A DNA stretch of 64,000 bases, taken from positions 434,001 through 498,000 of the forward strand of contig JASGJE010000007.1 of assembly GCA_049840875.1 (NCBI GenBank), in the 5' to 3' direction. Source of the DNA: JAFDYH01 sp049840875 (lineage in GTDB: Bacteria > Bacteroidota > Bacteroidia > Chitinophagales > Chitinophagaceae). The position numbers and the translations under genes were made by a program. How positions within the stretch are numbered: the first letter of the stretch is position 1; the number at the start of each line of letters is the position of its first letter. Under the pieces are notes generated by a model, which was not told where the DNA came from, ran no database searches, and saw nothing but the letters and a program-made list of their open reading frames with translations. Positions 1 to 9,396 of the stretch are shown here, piece after piece.

Positions 1-869
1 GCAAAAAAACCCGCAAGAACGGCGAGTATTGTAAATATTATTGTTGACACATTCCGGAGAGTACGATCAGCAATATTTTCACGAAAACGGTAAAAGATCC
101 AAAGAGAAAATACGGCGACGAGACTAAAAAGGATATACGGTTTCAGGTTGATCAAAAAAAATCCAGCGATTAAAATCTGAATTATCGACATAAATACCCT
201 TTTCTTTTTTATAAAAAGCGAATAGGCTGCATAAATAAAATAGCCCATCGCAGCTATACAAAAAGGGTCCTTTAATAATGAAACGCCCCAGAATAATAAT
301 GACGGCAGAAAAAGGCTGGCTATGGCAATCTTCCTGTGCAAATGAGGATACATTTCATAAAACATTTTAAAAAACATCCACGATCCCAGGAACGAAAGAA
401 AACTAATGCAGAATGAAATGCATAAAAAACTTTTATTAAAAATCAATGAAAATGGCAGACCGAGCTTCGCTACAAAATAGGTTCTTGGTTCCATCATGTA
501 GTAATAGGTAAAACCGTTAGCGTCATATCGAAAATAAGAATAAAGCCTGTCCGTGTTTTCAAGTGCCAGTTTGGTATAAATATCTGATAAGTAGCTGATA
601 TCGTCTGACACGGCTTTATGCATATCAAGAACTCCCTGATAATAATTATAGCTGTCTCCGAAACCATAATAAAATTGAAGTACCAGTACGTAAAGGATAA
701 CAAAAACGAAACGTAGTGTAATCGCCGGCAGTATATACCGTTGAATTTCGGTCTTCCTGTATTTTCTTCTGATCAGGAAAACAAAAAAATAAAGTATTAA
801 CAAGCATATCGGTGCCAGGTATAAATCATTCCCGCGTAGTAAGTAGTAATTAAGATATTCGTCCAGCAT
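1..869 (-). CDS. Multi-pass membrane protein, partial (candidate polysaccharide polymerase)
   Basis: This reading frame starts with ATG at 869-867 and stays open to the left edge, so the C-terminus is missing; about 289 residues are visible. It has hydrophobic segments near residues 15-34 and 45-64 and several more after residue 140, and polar stretches including FGDSYNYYQ near residue 70. The start lies two bases after the stop of the glycosyltransferase upstream, so it belongs to the same polysaccharide operon. Position and topology would suit a Wzy-type polymerase or another membrane step of repeat-unit assembly, but I do not recognise a diagnostic motif, so that role is inference. Confidence 0.7.
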   Translation of the reverse strand, partial: MLDEYLNYYLLRGNDLYLAPICLLILYFFVFLIRRKYRKTEIQRYILPAITLRFVFVILYVLVLQFYYGFGDSYNYYQGVLDMHKAVSDDISYLSDIYTKLALENTDRLYSYFRYDANGFTYYYMMEPRTYFVAKLGLPFSLIFNKSFLCISFCISFLSFLGSWMFFKMFYEMYPHLHRKIAIASLFLPSLLFWGVSLLKDPFCIAAMGYFIYAAYSLFIKKKRVFMSIIQILIAGFFLINLKPYILFSLVAVFSLWIFYRFRENIADRTLRNVSTIIFTILAVLAGFF

Positions 870-871
870 AG

Positions 872-2044
872 CTATGGCGTCAATTCGCTTAGTGACACAG
901 GGTTATTTTCATAAACGGATGAATAGACCTGTTCCATTTCGTCTGTCATTCGCTTCAACGTAAAAAAGTCATGTAGTTTTTTATATCCGTTTTCCCCGTA
1001 TTGCATAATATCAGTCTTGTTATTATACAGCGTGACAATCTTGTCTGCCAGGTCTTCGCTGTCATTGGCTCTTGCCAACAAACCATTCTCTCCATCTTTC
1101 ACCACTTCATTCATAGCCGGTACATCAAATGCTACAATTGGCTTTTTATGCAACCAACTCTCGAGCAAAATGAGGCCGAAACCTTCCCAGGTAGAGGATA
1201 CAATTGTAAAGCAACATTTTGCCATCAGCGGATGAGGATTGGGCACATGACCCAAAAAGAGTACGCTGTCACTTACTCCTTCCTCACTGCTCATTTTTTC
1301 CAATTGTTCTCTGCATTCACCACCTCCTGCTATCACTAACTTCAGACCGGGATGTGATTGCCGTACTTTTTTCCACGCCTTTATCAGGTATTTATGCCCT
1401 TTGAATGAAACCAACCTGCCCGTTATCAATGCAAAATCTCCTTGCGGTACTTCTGCGCTCGATTGCTCAACAGGCTTCGCCAAGGTAAGGCCGTAATAAA
1501 TATTTTTGATACGCTTTGGCGTAGTAATCCCCCCTTCCACATAAACGTTATACAGGCCTTTTGAAATAGTAACGTTAAAATTTACGGTTCGGCAAACAAA
1601 CTTTTCGATCCAATAATAAAAGTTCCATTTTAAAAAGCGGAAATCATAACCATATTTTGCCTGGTAGGCCGGATAATATCCGTGTTTAACACTTACAACT
1701 TTCAGTTTTCTCTGGAAAAGGAATTTTATGACAGAAACCCACAAATCGGCATGAACAAGGTTTACCTGAACGATGTCATAGTTACACTTTCTTATCAGCC
1801 TGGATATACGGCCAACCAGGAATGGAGAAAAATCAAAATGCTCATAAATTTCATGAGTCTTGATGCCATGTTCTCCCAGGTATTCGATAAACCTGCCGTT
1901 CTTATCTCCGTTCGATGGATAAACAATGAGCATTTCGATATCGTACCCTCTTCGTTTAAGTTCGGGCATTATCTGTAGCAGATACAATTCAGACCCCGAA
2001 ATACCATTCATTTTTTGTACAAAAAGCATTCTCATTAAAAACAA
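872..2044 (-). CDS. Glycosyltransferase family 4 (GT-B fold)
   Basis: This 390-residue protein has the two-domain layout of retaining GT4 enzymes. The N-terminal domain carries an acceptor-side GxSGSE-like segment near residues 14-19, and the C-terminal domain carries the EX7E motif EGFGLILLE near residues 287-295, which binds the nucleotide-sugar donor, followed by a typical P-AMNEVV-DG-NGLL stretch. Alternative starts exist at Met4 and Met6. It probably adds one sugar of the repeat unit on the cytoplasmic side of the membrane. Donor and acceptor cannot be read from the sequence. A 119-bp spacer separates it from the GT2 gene upstream. Confidence 0.88.
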   Translation of the reverse strand: MFLMRMLFVQKMNGISGSELYLLQIMPELKRRGYDIEMLIVYPSNGDKNGRFIEYLGEHGIKTHEIYEHFDFSPFLVGRISRLIRKCNYDIVQVNLVHADLWVSVIKFLFQRKLKVVSVKHGYYPAYQAKYGYDFRFLKWNFYYWIEKFVCRTVNFNVTISKGLYNVYVEGGITTPKRIKNIYYGLTLAKPVEQSSAEVPQGDFALITGRLVSFKGHKYLIKAWKKVRQSHPGLKLVIAGGGECREQLEKMSSEEGVSDSVLFLGHVPNPHPLMAKCCFTIVSSTWEGFGLILLESWLHKKPIVAFDVPAMNEVVKDGENGLLARANDSEDLADKIVTLYNNKTDIMQYGENGYKKLHDFFTLKRMTDEMEQVYSSVYENNPVSLSELTP

Positions 2045-2163
2045 TTAAGATTAAGGATTGCGGCCGGTTTCTACTAAATAAGATTTGTAAGTTTCATGCT
2101 TTTTGCAAAGTTTTATTCTCTGACTGTACAGATTTACGGAAAGGTAATAATGGTGAAGCAGCT

Positions 2164-3147
2164 CTATTTTGTGTTCCGGAAAAGATTGCGTAAAGAATTT
2201 CCAGGGAGAAATAAGGTTGATCTGTAAACCAGGAGTTTTATCGATGAAAATAAACTACCCGGATAATTTGATAACAAAAACCGGAATAACCGTTTGAATT
2301 CCTTTTTTTCCTTGTGGTGGTACAAGGTAAGCATTCTGTGTTGGAGGAAATAGAAAACAAGTTTTTGTAGGTTAAATTTTTTTCCGGTCGTTTTGTATAG
2401 ATAAGCAGGTGTAGTAAAAAGTCCTAAAGATTTTATTTCATCGATTTGTTTTGTAAGCTGCAATGTGGCCAAAACCCTGCTGAAAATTATTGCGTTTTCT
2501 GTTAAAAAAGTCTTGTTGAATGAGCTGACAGACTTGCTGGTGCTGTGCAAGCGGAACCTCGCAAAAACATCTTCGGTCTGTACAATCTCGTAATGCAATC
2601 CTGCCCGGATAAAAAGATCCGCATCCATTGAAAAATGCAATTGTTCATCAAGCAAGCCTTGTTCTGTCAGCAACGTTTGCCTGTAAAATGTAGCTGGTTG
2701 TGGCATGCAGATGTGTGCAATGTATCGTGTTTGAATATCCTGTCGTGGAAGATTGCGGGAATAAAAGCTGTTAATTGATTCTCCGAAATATTCAATCCGT
2801 CCGTGGATCATTACAGCATTTGGGTTCGCAGCAAAACTATCTGCGATTTTCTTCAGTGCTCCCGGCACCAGCTGATCATCGCTGTTAATCCAGTTTATAA
2901 TTTCGCCGGTCGCCTTTTTAAATCCTTTATTAATAGCATCTGCCTGTCCGCTGTCTTTTTCAGAAATCCAGTAATATATCTTATTGCTGTATTTTTTTAT
3001 GATCTCAACACTGTTGTCTGTACTTCCACCGTCGATAACGATATATTCAAGGTTCGGGTAGTCCTGGTTGATGATGGACAAGATTGTTTCTTCAATAAAT
3101 TGACCTTGGTTATACGATGGTGTTACAATTGAGATCTTAGGAAGCAT
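2164..3147 (-). CDS. Glycosyltransferase family 2
   Basis: The protein is 327 residues long. Its N-terminus has the GT2 nucleotide-binding pattern ISIVTPSYNQGQFIEETI, then VIDGGSTDNS near residues 37-46 and NSDD near residue 90, which is the DXD-like metal-binding element. The C-terminal 100 residues are basic and aromatic-rich with no clear membrane segment. This is an inverting GT-A enzyme that presumably adds one sugar to the lipid-linked polysaccharide unit. It sits 24 bp after gmd in the same operon. Sugar specificity is unknown. Confidence 0.88.
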   Translation of the reverse strand: MLPKISIVTPSYNQGQFIEETILSIINQDYPNLEYIVIDGGSTDNSVEIIKKYSNKIYYWISEKDSGQADAINKGFKKATGEIINWINSDDQLVPGALKKIADSFAANPNAVMIHGRIEYFGESINSFYSRNLPRQDIQTRYIAHICMPQPATFYRQTLLTEQGLLDEQLHFSMDADLFIRAGLHYEIVQTEDVFARFRLHSTSKSVSSFNKTFLTENAIIFSRVLATLQLTKQIDEIKSLGLFTTPAYLYKTTGKKFNLQKLVFYFLQHRMLTLYHHKEKKEFKRLFRFLLSNYPGSLFSSIKLLVYRSTLFLPGNSLRNLFRNTK

Positions 3148-3171
3148 CCTTCAGGCCTGAGGTTCCGTTTT

Positions 3172-4149
3172 CTAATTGTGATGTTTTAAAAATTCTCTTA
3201 CCACGATCTCATCTTCGATCAGTCGTTCAACTAACTTTTTCATTGGCCAGTCGTATCGCCATTTTAAAACTTGGGTTGCTTTTTCGGGATTACCATAGTT
3301 TTCGCTGATCTCTGCCGGGCGAAAAAGTCCTTTTTCGGTAACGAGATTATCAAGCGATATGGATAATACTGAAAAAACAAGTTCTACAATCTCACGGATT
3401 GAGGTTGAAAAGCCGGAACAAATGACGTAATCATCCGGAACAGTTTGTTGCATTATCAGGTGCATTGCCTTTATATATTCGGGTGCATAACCAAAATCCC
3501 TTCGCACATCTATGTTGCCTAACGCCAAGGTACCTTTTCCACTCTCTTTAATAGAAAGCGCAGTACGCACTATCTTCTTAATCACAAAGTAATTCTGCCG
3601 CAAAGCAGATTCATGATTAAACAAAATACCACTCGTAGCGTACAACTTGTAAGCCTGCCTGTAATTTTTAGCCATCCAGTACCCCATCGCTTTAGAAATC
3701 GCATAAGGACTTTGCGGATTGATTACATTATTCTCATCAATCGGCAGTTTATTCACTTCACCAAACATTTCACTGCTTGATGCCTGGTAAAATTTTGTTT
3801 CAGGCTTAAATAGCCTTATTGTTTCTAATAAATTTAAAGTGGAGTTTGTATTATAGTTGACGGTAGCAATCGGTTGTACAAAGGATGAAGAGACCGAGCT
3901 TTGTGCTGCAAGATGATATATCTCATCCGGGTTAATAGATTGCATCACGCGGAATATCTGCGACATGTCCGTAAGATCACACTCCACTAATTCCACTTCA
4001 TCTTCCATTTTCAAAAAGTTCAATCGCCAAAACCCTTCCCGTTGATTACCTCTTACGAGTCCGTAAACTTTGTAGTTGTTTTCAACTAGATGCTTTGCGA
4101 GATAGCTTCCATCTTGTCCTGAAATACCAGAAACAATTGCTTTTTTCAT
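3172..4149 (-). CDS. gmd: GDP-mannose 4,6-dehydratase
   Basis: This 325-residue extended SDR protein has the GISGQDG nucleotide-binding motif at residues 8-14, the catalytic SSSEMFG segment near residue 123 and the YAISK catalytic pair near residues 149-153. The NHES and LRQNYFVIKKIV stretch after it matches the GMD signature better than other dehydratases. It converts GDP-D-mannose to GDP-4-keto-6-deoxymannose, the precursor of GDP-fucose, GDP-rhamnose and related sugars. Its start overlaps the end of the GT4 gene upstream by four bases, so the two are translationally coupled. No fucose synthase or Rmd-type reductase is visible in the window, so the final sugar is open. Confidence 0.88.
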   Translation of the reverse strand: MKKAIVSGISGQDGSYLAKHLVENNYKVYGLVRGNQREGFWRLNFLKMEDEVELVECDLTDMSQIFRVMQSINPDEIYHLAAQSSVSSSFVQPIATVNYNTNSTLNLLETIRLFKPETKFYQASSSEMFGEVNKLPIDENNVINPQSPYAISKAMGYWMAKNYRQAYKLYATSGILFNHESALRQNYFVIKKIVRTALSIKESGKGTLALGNIDVRRDFGYAPEYIKAMHLIMQQTVPDDYVICSGFSTSIREIVELVFSVLSISLDNLVTEKGLFRPAEISENYGNPEKATQVLKWRYDWPMKKLVERLIEDEIVVREFLKHHN

Positions 4150-5273
4150 AGCGCTATTTGATTGTAAACGTCTATATGGGATTGACTGGTTTTATCCCAG
4201 TTAAATTTTTTCAGTTGCCCGTATCCTGCCTCTTTCATTGCATTCCTTCTTTCCTCATTTTTTAATACTTGCGCCAATTGATTTTGCAACGCGCCTTCTT
4301 TGAAAGGATCAAAATATTCTGCTGCATTTCCTCCTACTTCAGGAAGTGAAGAGTTATCACTCAATAATACAGGACATCCACATTGCATCGCTTCCAGTAC
4401 CGGTAAGCCAAAACCTTCATACAATGAGGGAAATACAAATATTATTGCGTTTTTGTAAAGAGAAGCGAGGGTTGCATCGCTTACATGCGGAAGCGCAAGA
4501 ACTTTACGTTCGATTTGCATCTCTTTCAACAATGAAAGTTCCTCACCGTTCATTAATCCACCTCCTGCAGCTACCAATGAGATATCTTCTTTTATCATCA
4601 ATGGCGCTATTTCTTTCACGAAAGCCTGAAAGTTTTTATACTGGCTGCGGCTTCCGACAAAAAGGATATAGCGACCTGGTAAATTTTCTGGTTTCATTTT
4701 TTCTCCTGCTTCAGCTACATTTTTTTCAAAACCACCAGAAAGATATATTGTAGTAATTTTTGCAGCAGGCGTCTTATAATATTCGATGATATCTTTTTTG
4801 GTATTTTCTGATATGGAAATTATATGATCTGCAACAGTAATCAGCTTTTTCTTCCAGGCGATCACTTTCTGGGTAAGCGGAGTGTTATCGTTAAATTTTT
4901 CATTAGTAAGATCATATACTGTTAATACCAACGGCTTTTTTTTCAGATACTTTAAAAAATAAGGGTCATAATAGGTAGGATGAAAAATATCAGTCTTCCC
5001 ATTCTTCAATAATCGGTTACTATAAGGCCTGTTTATTTTTTCATTAATGATTTTCAAGGCCCCGAGTTTTCCTTTGAAATGTACTTTTTTCAAAACGGGT
5101 TTGTTCAATAACCAGCAGCTATCCTGTATGTAAGTATTGTAGGAATGTTTTACTTTAAGGTCAACTTTAATTCCATTCATATTCTGAAGGCGCTGCAATA
5201 CTTCAACAAAGTAACGTGATATACCACCATTGATCTGCCAGTCAAAAATCTGGCTATCATAAAGAACTTTCAA
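4146..5273 (-). CDS. Glycosyltransferase family 4
   Basis: The 375-residue protein begins MKVLYDSQIFDWQINGGISR, a start typical of GT4 mannosyl- and rhamnosyltransferase-like enzymes, and has FVGSRSQYKN near residue 205 and the donor-binding EX7E motif EGFGLPVLE followed by AMQCGCPVLLSDNSSLPEVGG. It belongs to the same subgroup as the gene at 8188-9396. It is probably a cytoplasmic enzyme of repeat-unit assembly. It overlaps gmd by four bases, which may place it with GDP-sugar use, but that is only contextual. Confidence 0.88.
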   Translation of the reverse strand: MKVLYDSQIFDWQINGGISRYFVEVLQRLQNMNGIKVDLKVKHSYNTYIQDSCWLLNKPVLKKVHFKGKLGALKIINEKINRPYSNRLLKNGKTDIFHPTYYDPYFLKYLKKKPLVLTVYDLTNEKFNDNTPLTQKVIAWKKKLITVADHIISISENTKKDIIEYYKTPAAKITTIYLSGGFEKNVAEAGEKMKPENLPGRYILFVGSRSQYKNFQAFVKEIAPLMIKEDISLVAAGGGLMNGEELSLLKEMQIERKVLALPHVSDATLASLYKNAIIFVFPSLYEGFGLPVLEAMQCGCPVLLSDNSSLPEVGGNAAEYFDPFKEGALQNQLAQVLKNEERRNAMKEAGYGQLKKFNWDKTSQSHIDVYNQIAL

Positions 5274-5288
5274 AGCTTCCGGATATAT

Positions 5289-6194
5289 TTATTTATATAG
5301 AATTTTCTGAAACGCTTTCTCCAGGCCAAGCGCCCTGATACCCTTCTTTAAAAAATCCAGCGGGCCACCGCTTAAAAAGATCGTCTTCCACGAACTTTTT
5401 ACAAGCATTGTAAGACCTTTGATTGCATTTGTATTATTGTTTAAAGCTTCAGAATTTCCATCAAGCAATGGCATCAGTTTCTCCCGCATTTTTATTTCTT
5501 CATTCCGCATATAAGACGGGTCTTTACTCATGTTGCTGAGATGCCATCTTACTAATGAGTACGTCTCCGGTGTATCGTGATAAATAAAGTATGCATTTGC
5601 AATAGCAGACCGCAGTAAAAAATGATAATCTGCAACTGCGCTTATTTCATTGTCGAACAATCCAACTTTATCTACAATACTTCTTTTAAACAAGGGACTG
5701 CTGAGATGAGAGAAATTGCCTTTGAGCGCCTGCGGCAAAATGTCTTTACCAAAACCAGTCAGTTTCGGCATCCATTCTTTATCAGGCCCCCAATAAGTCA
5801 GCTTTCTATCAGCAGGATCAAACGGATTTTTTTCAAAATAACGTACGCTACCATAGACAACATCTGCATCAGGATTTTGTGAAAATATTTTTAACTGCTC
5901 TTCAAATTTTCTATACTCGATAATGTCATCAGCATCCAGGAACTGAATGTATTCGCCCTTTGCGATTTCAAGGCCGCGGTTGCGTGACAGCCCCAGCCCT
6001 CCATTTGGAAATGTGTATAGATGAACACGCTTATCTGCTCCTTTTATCCTTCTCACTACTTCTTCTGTCTCGTCTGTCGAACCGTCATTCACAACGATCA
6101 CTTCAATAGTATCATAAGTCTGAGCCTGCAGGCTTTTAATTGCATCCGCTACGAATCGCCCATGATTATAACAGGGAATAATAATCGAGATCAT
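5289..6194 (-). CDS. Glycosyltransferase family 2
   Basis: This 301-residue GT-A protein opens with ISIIIPCYNHGRFVADAI, has VVNDGSTDETE near residues 34-44 and the metal-binding QFLDADD near residue 88. The C-terminal part is rich in short hydrophobic stretches but shows no convincing membrane helix. It resembles GT2 enzymes that extend O-antigen or capsule units. It lies between an acyltransferase gene and a GT4 gene with short spacers of 27 and 15 bp, consistent with one transcript. Confidence 0.87.
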   Translation of the reverse strand: MISIIIPCYNHGRFVADAIKSLQAQTYDTIEVIVVNDGSTDETEEVVRRIKGADKRVHLYTFPNGGLGLSRNRGLEIAKGEYIQFLDADDIIEYRKFEEQLKIFSQNPDADVVYGSVRYFEKNPFDPADRKLTYWGPDKEWMPKLTGFGKDILPQALKGNFSHLSSPLFKRSIVDKVGLFDNEISAVADYHFLLRSAIANAYFIYHDTPETYSLVRWHLSNMSKDPSYMRNEEIKMREKLMPLLDGNSEALNNNTNAIKGLTMLVKSSWKTIFLSGGPLDFLKKGIRALGLEKAFQKILYK

Positions 6195-6221
6195 ACAAGT
6201 TCTTTCGAAGATTTACACACG

Positions 6222-7292
6222 CTATCGGTATGCAAACCTCACTTTTAATTTTCTTATCGGCGTTTCAATAGCATAGTATGAAACTATAGCAAGTGAAAAA
6301 GTAATAAACAGTGCAACTAACAAATAAAAACCAGATCCGGTAAGGTTTATCCTGAATTCTGCCTGAATATACTCCATGATATTATAAACGAACATATGAT
6401 ACAGATATACGCCGTAGCTTATCTTACCGATACCTATCAAAATTTTATTTCTAAAACACCACTGAACAAACGCAGGAAGAGCTTTTTGTAAAATAGATAA
6501 TAAAAGTGTTGCAGAAAAAAAGCTAAATATTGTTCTGGATACTATTTTACAGGCAATCAGCAAAGGCAGATAGTTGCTTTTAAAAGAAATCCAATTCACC
6601 AGTACAAATAAAGTAAGGCTGCTTACTAACACAAATAATAAAACCTCTTTTTTAATCTTTTTGTCTTTCAACAAAACTGCGCCCGCACCTACTGCAAATG
6701 ATTCTACACACGAAGGCATTAGCAATTCGAAAGACTTGGTATCAAAGGAATATTTCCATATTAGGAAAAATTTAAATAAAATTGACCCCGCAACAAGTAC
6801 TAAAAATAATCTGATTGTTAAATAACGTGCTGGAGTAAGCAGGATTAAAAAAGGCCAAAGAAGATAAAATTGTTCTTCTACTGCGAGCGACCAGAAATGA
6901 GATAAATGATCAAACTCAATCTTAAACGAGTATAAAAAATTAGAAAGGTAGAAGAGGTGGTAAAGAAAATACTCCCTTGTACTTTCAAAATTCAATCCAT
7001 ACAAGATGGCCAGTGTAATATAATAGATCGGGAAAATTCTAAGGGCCCTGCGGATATAAAACACTTTTAAAACTGAAAAAAGACTTTTGATATTACTTCC
7101 ATACTCAAGATTATATGCTTGCTTCTCTTTTAATAATATTTGAGTTATAAGGTAACCGCTTAACACGAAAAATAAAGTTACCCCGCAACTTCCAAATAGG
7201 CCTGACACTGAAAATTGCGCAAAAAAATGAGAAAACATTACGGACAAAACAGCAATTGCGCGAAGGCTGTCAAACTCTTTAACGTACTTCAT
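6222..7292 (-). CDS. Acyltransferase 3 family membrane protein (OafA/YrhL-like)
   Basis: The 356-residue protein is very hydrophobic with about ten predicted membrane segments. The N-terminus FDSLRAIAVLSVMFSHFF contains the R and H of the acyltransferase 3 family, and the HFWSLAVEEQFYLLWP segment near residue 130 is the family hallmark. Such enzymes move an acetyl or other acyl group onto sugars of O-antigens and capsules at the cytoplasmic membrane. Here it would decorate the polysaccharide. It starts six bases after the stop of the FkbM gene upstream. Confidence 0.9.
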   Translation of the reverse strand: MKYVKEFDSLRAIAVLSVMFSHFFAQFSVSGLFGSCGVTLFFVLSGYLITQILLKEKQAYNLEYGSNIKSLFSVLKVFYIRRALRIFPIYYITLAILYGLNFESTREYFLYHLFYLSNFLYSFKIEFDHLSHFWSLAVEEQFYLLWPFLILLTPARYLTIRLFLVLVAGSILFKFFLIWKYSFDTKSFELLMPSCVESFAVGAGAVLLKDKKIKKEVLLFVLVSSLTLFVLVNWISFKSNYLPLLIACKIVSRTIFSFFSATLLLSILQKALPAFVQWCFRNKILIGIGKISYGVYLYHMFVYNIMEYIQAEFRINLTGSGFYLLVALFITFSLAIVSYYAIETPIRKLKVRFAYR

Positions 7293-7298
7293 AAGATG

Positions 7299-8132
7299 TT
7301 ACTGAACAGAATTTATCTCCCTGTAACAGAAAACATTTAAACAAAAATTAAAAGATTCGAGTTTTTTATCTAAAAATGGGTGTGCGCAATAATCAAACCC
7401 GTTTTTAATATAATATTTGAATCCAGCATCTGAAATTAGCTTCAGTATTCCTGGAAGTTGATCCTCCTTACCGTTTATACTATGATATTCCAAAAATAAC
7501 AGTCCGACATTTTTTAGCTCACCCTCCAGATCAAACATCAAAGAGTTCTCCGCGCCTTCAATATCTATTTTCAAAAAATCAACCTTTTTTCCTGCAATAA
7601 TTGATTTTAATCGTTTTGCAGGAACATTGAGTACATTATTACTCTTTAACGCATCCCACTCAATCGAACCCGCAAGTGATGTGTCGGAATAAAACTTCAG
7701 TGTAGTGTCTTCAATCCATACCGCTTCATTCCTGAGCTCCACATTATTTAGTTCAAATGAAGCAACATTCTTCTTCAATATCTCAAATATATCCGGATCG
7801 GGCTCAAATGCAATAATCTTAGCGTCTGGGTATTTTCTTTTAAAGAACAAAGTAGATAATCCGATGTTTGCGCCGCAATCAATAATAAATGGCTGCTTGT
7901 TAGAAACAACAAAATCATTCTGGTTTTCAACAAATTGCTCTTTTACTACATTCAGGTATCCGTAATTATCAGTAAATAAAATCTTCTTGTTGAATAATAT
8001 TGATTCCCCTTGAGTATATCGCTTCATGCGACGTATCCGTTTATACTCTGAGGCATTAATTACTCCTTTATATGGATTAATTAATAAGAATTGAAGCTTT
8101 TTATAGACGCGTCTGATAAAATTATCTTTCAT
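7299..8132 (-). CDS. FkbM family SAM-dependent methyltransferase
   Basis: The 277-residue protein carries the SAM-binding motif IIDCGANIGLSTLFF near residues 84-98, then IIAFEPDPDIFEILKKN and the family-typical DFLKIDIEGAEN near residues 185-195. FkbM-type enzymes O-methylate hydroxyl groups, and in polysaccharide operons they usually methylate a sugar of the repeat unit or the chain end. Because an exporter ATPase with a C-terminal substrate-recognition domain lies in the same operon, this methyl group could be part of the export or chain-termination signal; that is inference. Confidence 0.88.
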   Translation of the reverse strand: MKDNFIRRVYKKLQFLLINPYKGVINASEYKRIRRMKRYTQGESILFNKKILFTDNYGYLNVVKEQFVENQNDFVVSNKQPFIIDCGANIGLSTLFFKRKYPDAKIIAFEPDPDIFEILKKNVASFELNNVELRNEAVWIEDTTLKFYSDTSLAGSIEWDALKSNNVLNVPAKRLKSIIAGKKVDFLKIDIEGAENSLMFDLEGELKNVGLLFLEYHSINGKEDQLPGILKLISDAGFKYYIKNGFDYCAHPFLDKKLESFNFCLNVFCYREINSVQ

Positions 8133-8187
8133 CTGTGCGGGTTAGTTATAAAAGATTGTTGATTTATTTGCATACTAATCTGCCAAC

Positions 8188-9396
8188 TCATCTGGAAATT
8201 CTATCAAAAATTTCAGCATAGGACTTCGCTGTTTTTTCCCATGAAAAATACTCAGATCGCTTTAGTCCTTTTATAGACAACTCGTCCCGTAAAGTTTTAC
8301 TATTGAAGACATTTAACATGGACTGCGCTAGCATGTCTTCATCTTTTGGAGGAATTAATATACCTGCTGTTCCAACTACTTCGGGAATAGATGTGTTGTT
8401 GGAAGAGATTGTTGGAGTCGCGCATTGCATTGCTTCCAAAACCGGGAGCCCGAATCCCTCATAGTCTGACATGTAAACAAACGAAAGTGCATTGCTATAA
8501 ATCGCCGCAAGATCAGCTTCGTCTATGAAAACGGGCGATACTAAAATGCGGGATCTTGTTTCATCACTAATTTTTACCTCATTTATGACTGCTTGGCCAT
8601 GCGCTGAATTGCCGGCCAGAAACAAATACAAATCTTTTGGGCGCTCTTGATTTACCAGCTTATCAAAACTTTTTACAACATGATGAATATTTTTTCTCGG
8701 ATCATTCGACGCTATACAAAATAAATACTGCTCTGGTAATTGATATTTTTCCATCACACGTTTCCATTCCATTTCATCCTTGTTAGGGAAAAATAGAGTT
8801 TTAGAAGCTGCAAGCTGCCCAACAAAGATGCGTGAGGGATCAAGATTCCTATTGTATTCAAGTAGCTCAGCTCTGGAAAATTCAGAAATAGAAATGGCAA
8901 AATTATCTTCTATCGAGTCTACAATCTTTTGTGTAAGGTTCACTATCCACCCCGGGTTTCCGGGTCTTTTTAACGGTATAATATCGTAAAAAGTGATACA
9001 TTTTGTAATCTTATGTTTAGCTACTTTTCTCGAAAAAGGATAATAAAACGAATGAAAAATATCAAACTTATCCAGTGATTTCATTTTTACCGAAGGAAAA
9101 AGTAACCATGGATATTTGTACCAAAGGCCTTTTAATTTTAAAACCTCGAATAAATATAACGGCTTCTTTGAAATTATTTTCTCTACCATTGCCGGCGAGT
9201 ATTTTTTCAACACATAGTCCTGCAACTTATTATGAAAGTTCTGAAAATAGGTATTGTTAGCAAAGTAGATATTCCCTTCATTCAATGCGACGAGGTTATC
9301 CGCAATTTCCTCTGCTACCCGCACAAGCCCGCTACGGTTCTTACCCATCATCTCACTTACCGCCAGCATTGTACCTTCTAATACTATTTTTTTCAC
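8188..9396 (-). CDS. Glycosyltransferase family 4
   Basis: This 402-residue protein has the GT4 C-terminal core: FCIASNDPRKNIHHV near residue 227, and the EX7E motif EGFGLPVLE followed by AMQCATPTISSNNTSIPEVVG. The N-terminal KNRSGLVRVAEEI segment matches the acceptor-side loop of GT4 enzymes. It is a close structural relative of the GT4 at 4146-5273. Its start overlaps the end of the GT6 gene upstream by four bases, so the two are coupled and may act successively. Confidence 0.88.
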   Translation of the reverse strand: MKKIVLEGTMLAVSEMMGKNRSGLVRVAEEIADNLVALNEGNIYFANNTYFQNFHNKLQDYVLKKYSPAMVEKIISKKPLYLFEVLKLKGLWYKYPWLLFPSVKMKSLDKFDIFHSFYYPFSRKVAKHKITKCITFYDIIPLKRPGNPGWIVNLTQKIVDSIEDNFAISISEFSRAELLEYNRNLDPSRIFVGQLAASKTLFFPNKDEMEWKRVMEKYQLPEQYLFCIASNDPRKNIHHVVKSFDKLVNQERPKDLYLFLAGNSAHGQAVINEVKISDETRSRILVSPVFIDEADLAAIYSNALSFVYMSDYEGFGLPVLEAMQCATPTISSNNTSIPEVVGTAGILIPPKDEDMLAQSMLNVFNSKTLRDELSIKGLKRSEYFSWEKTAKSYAEIFDRISR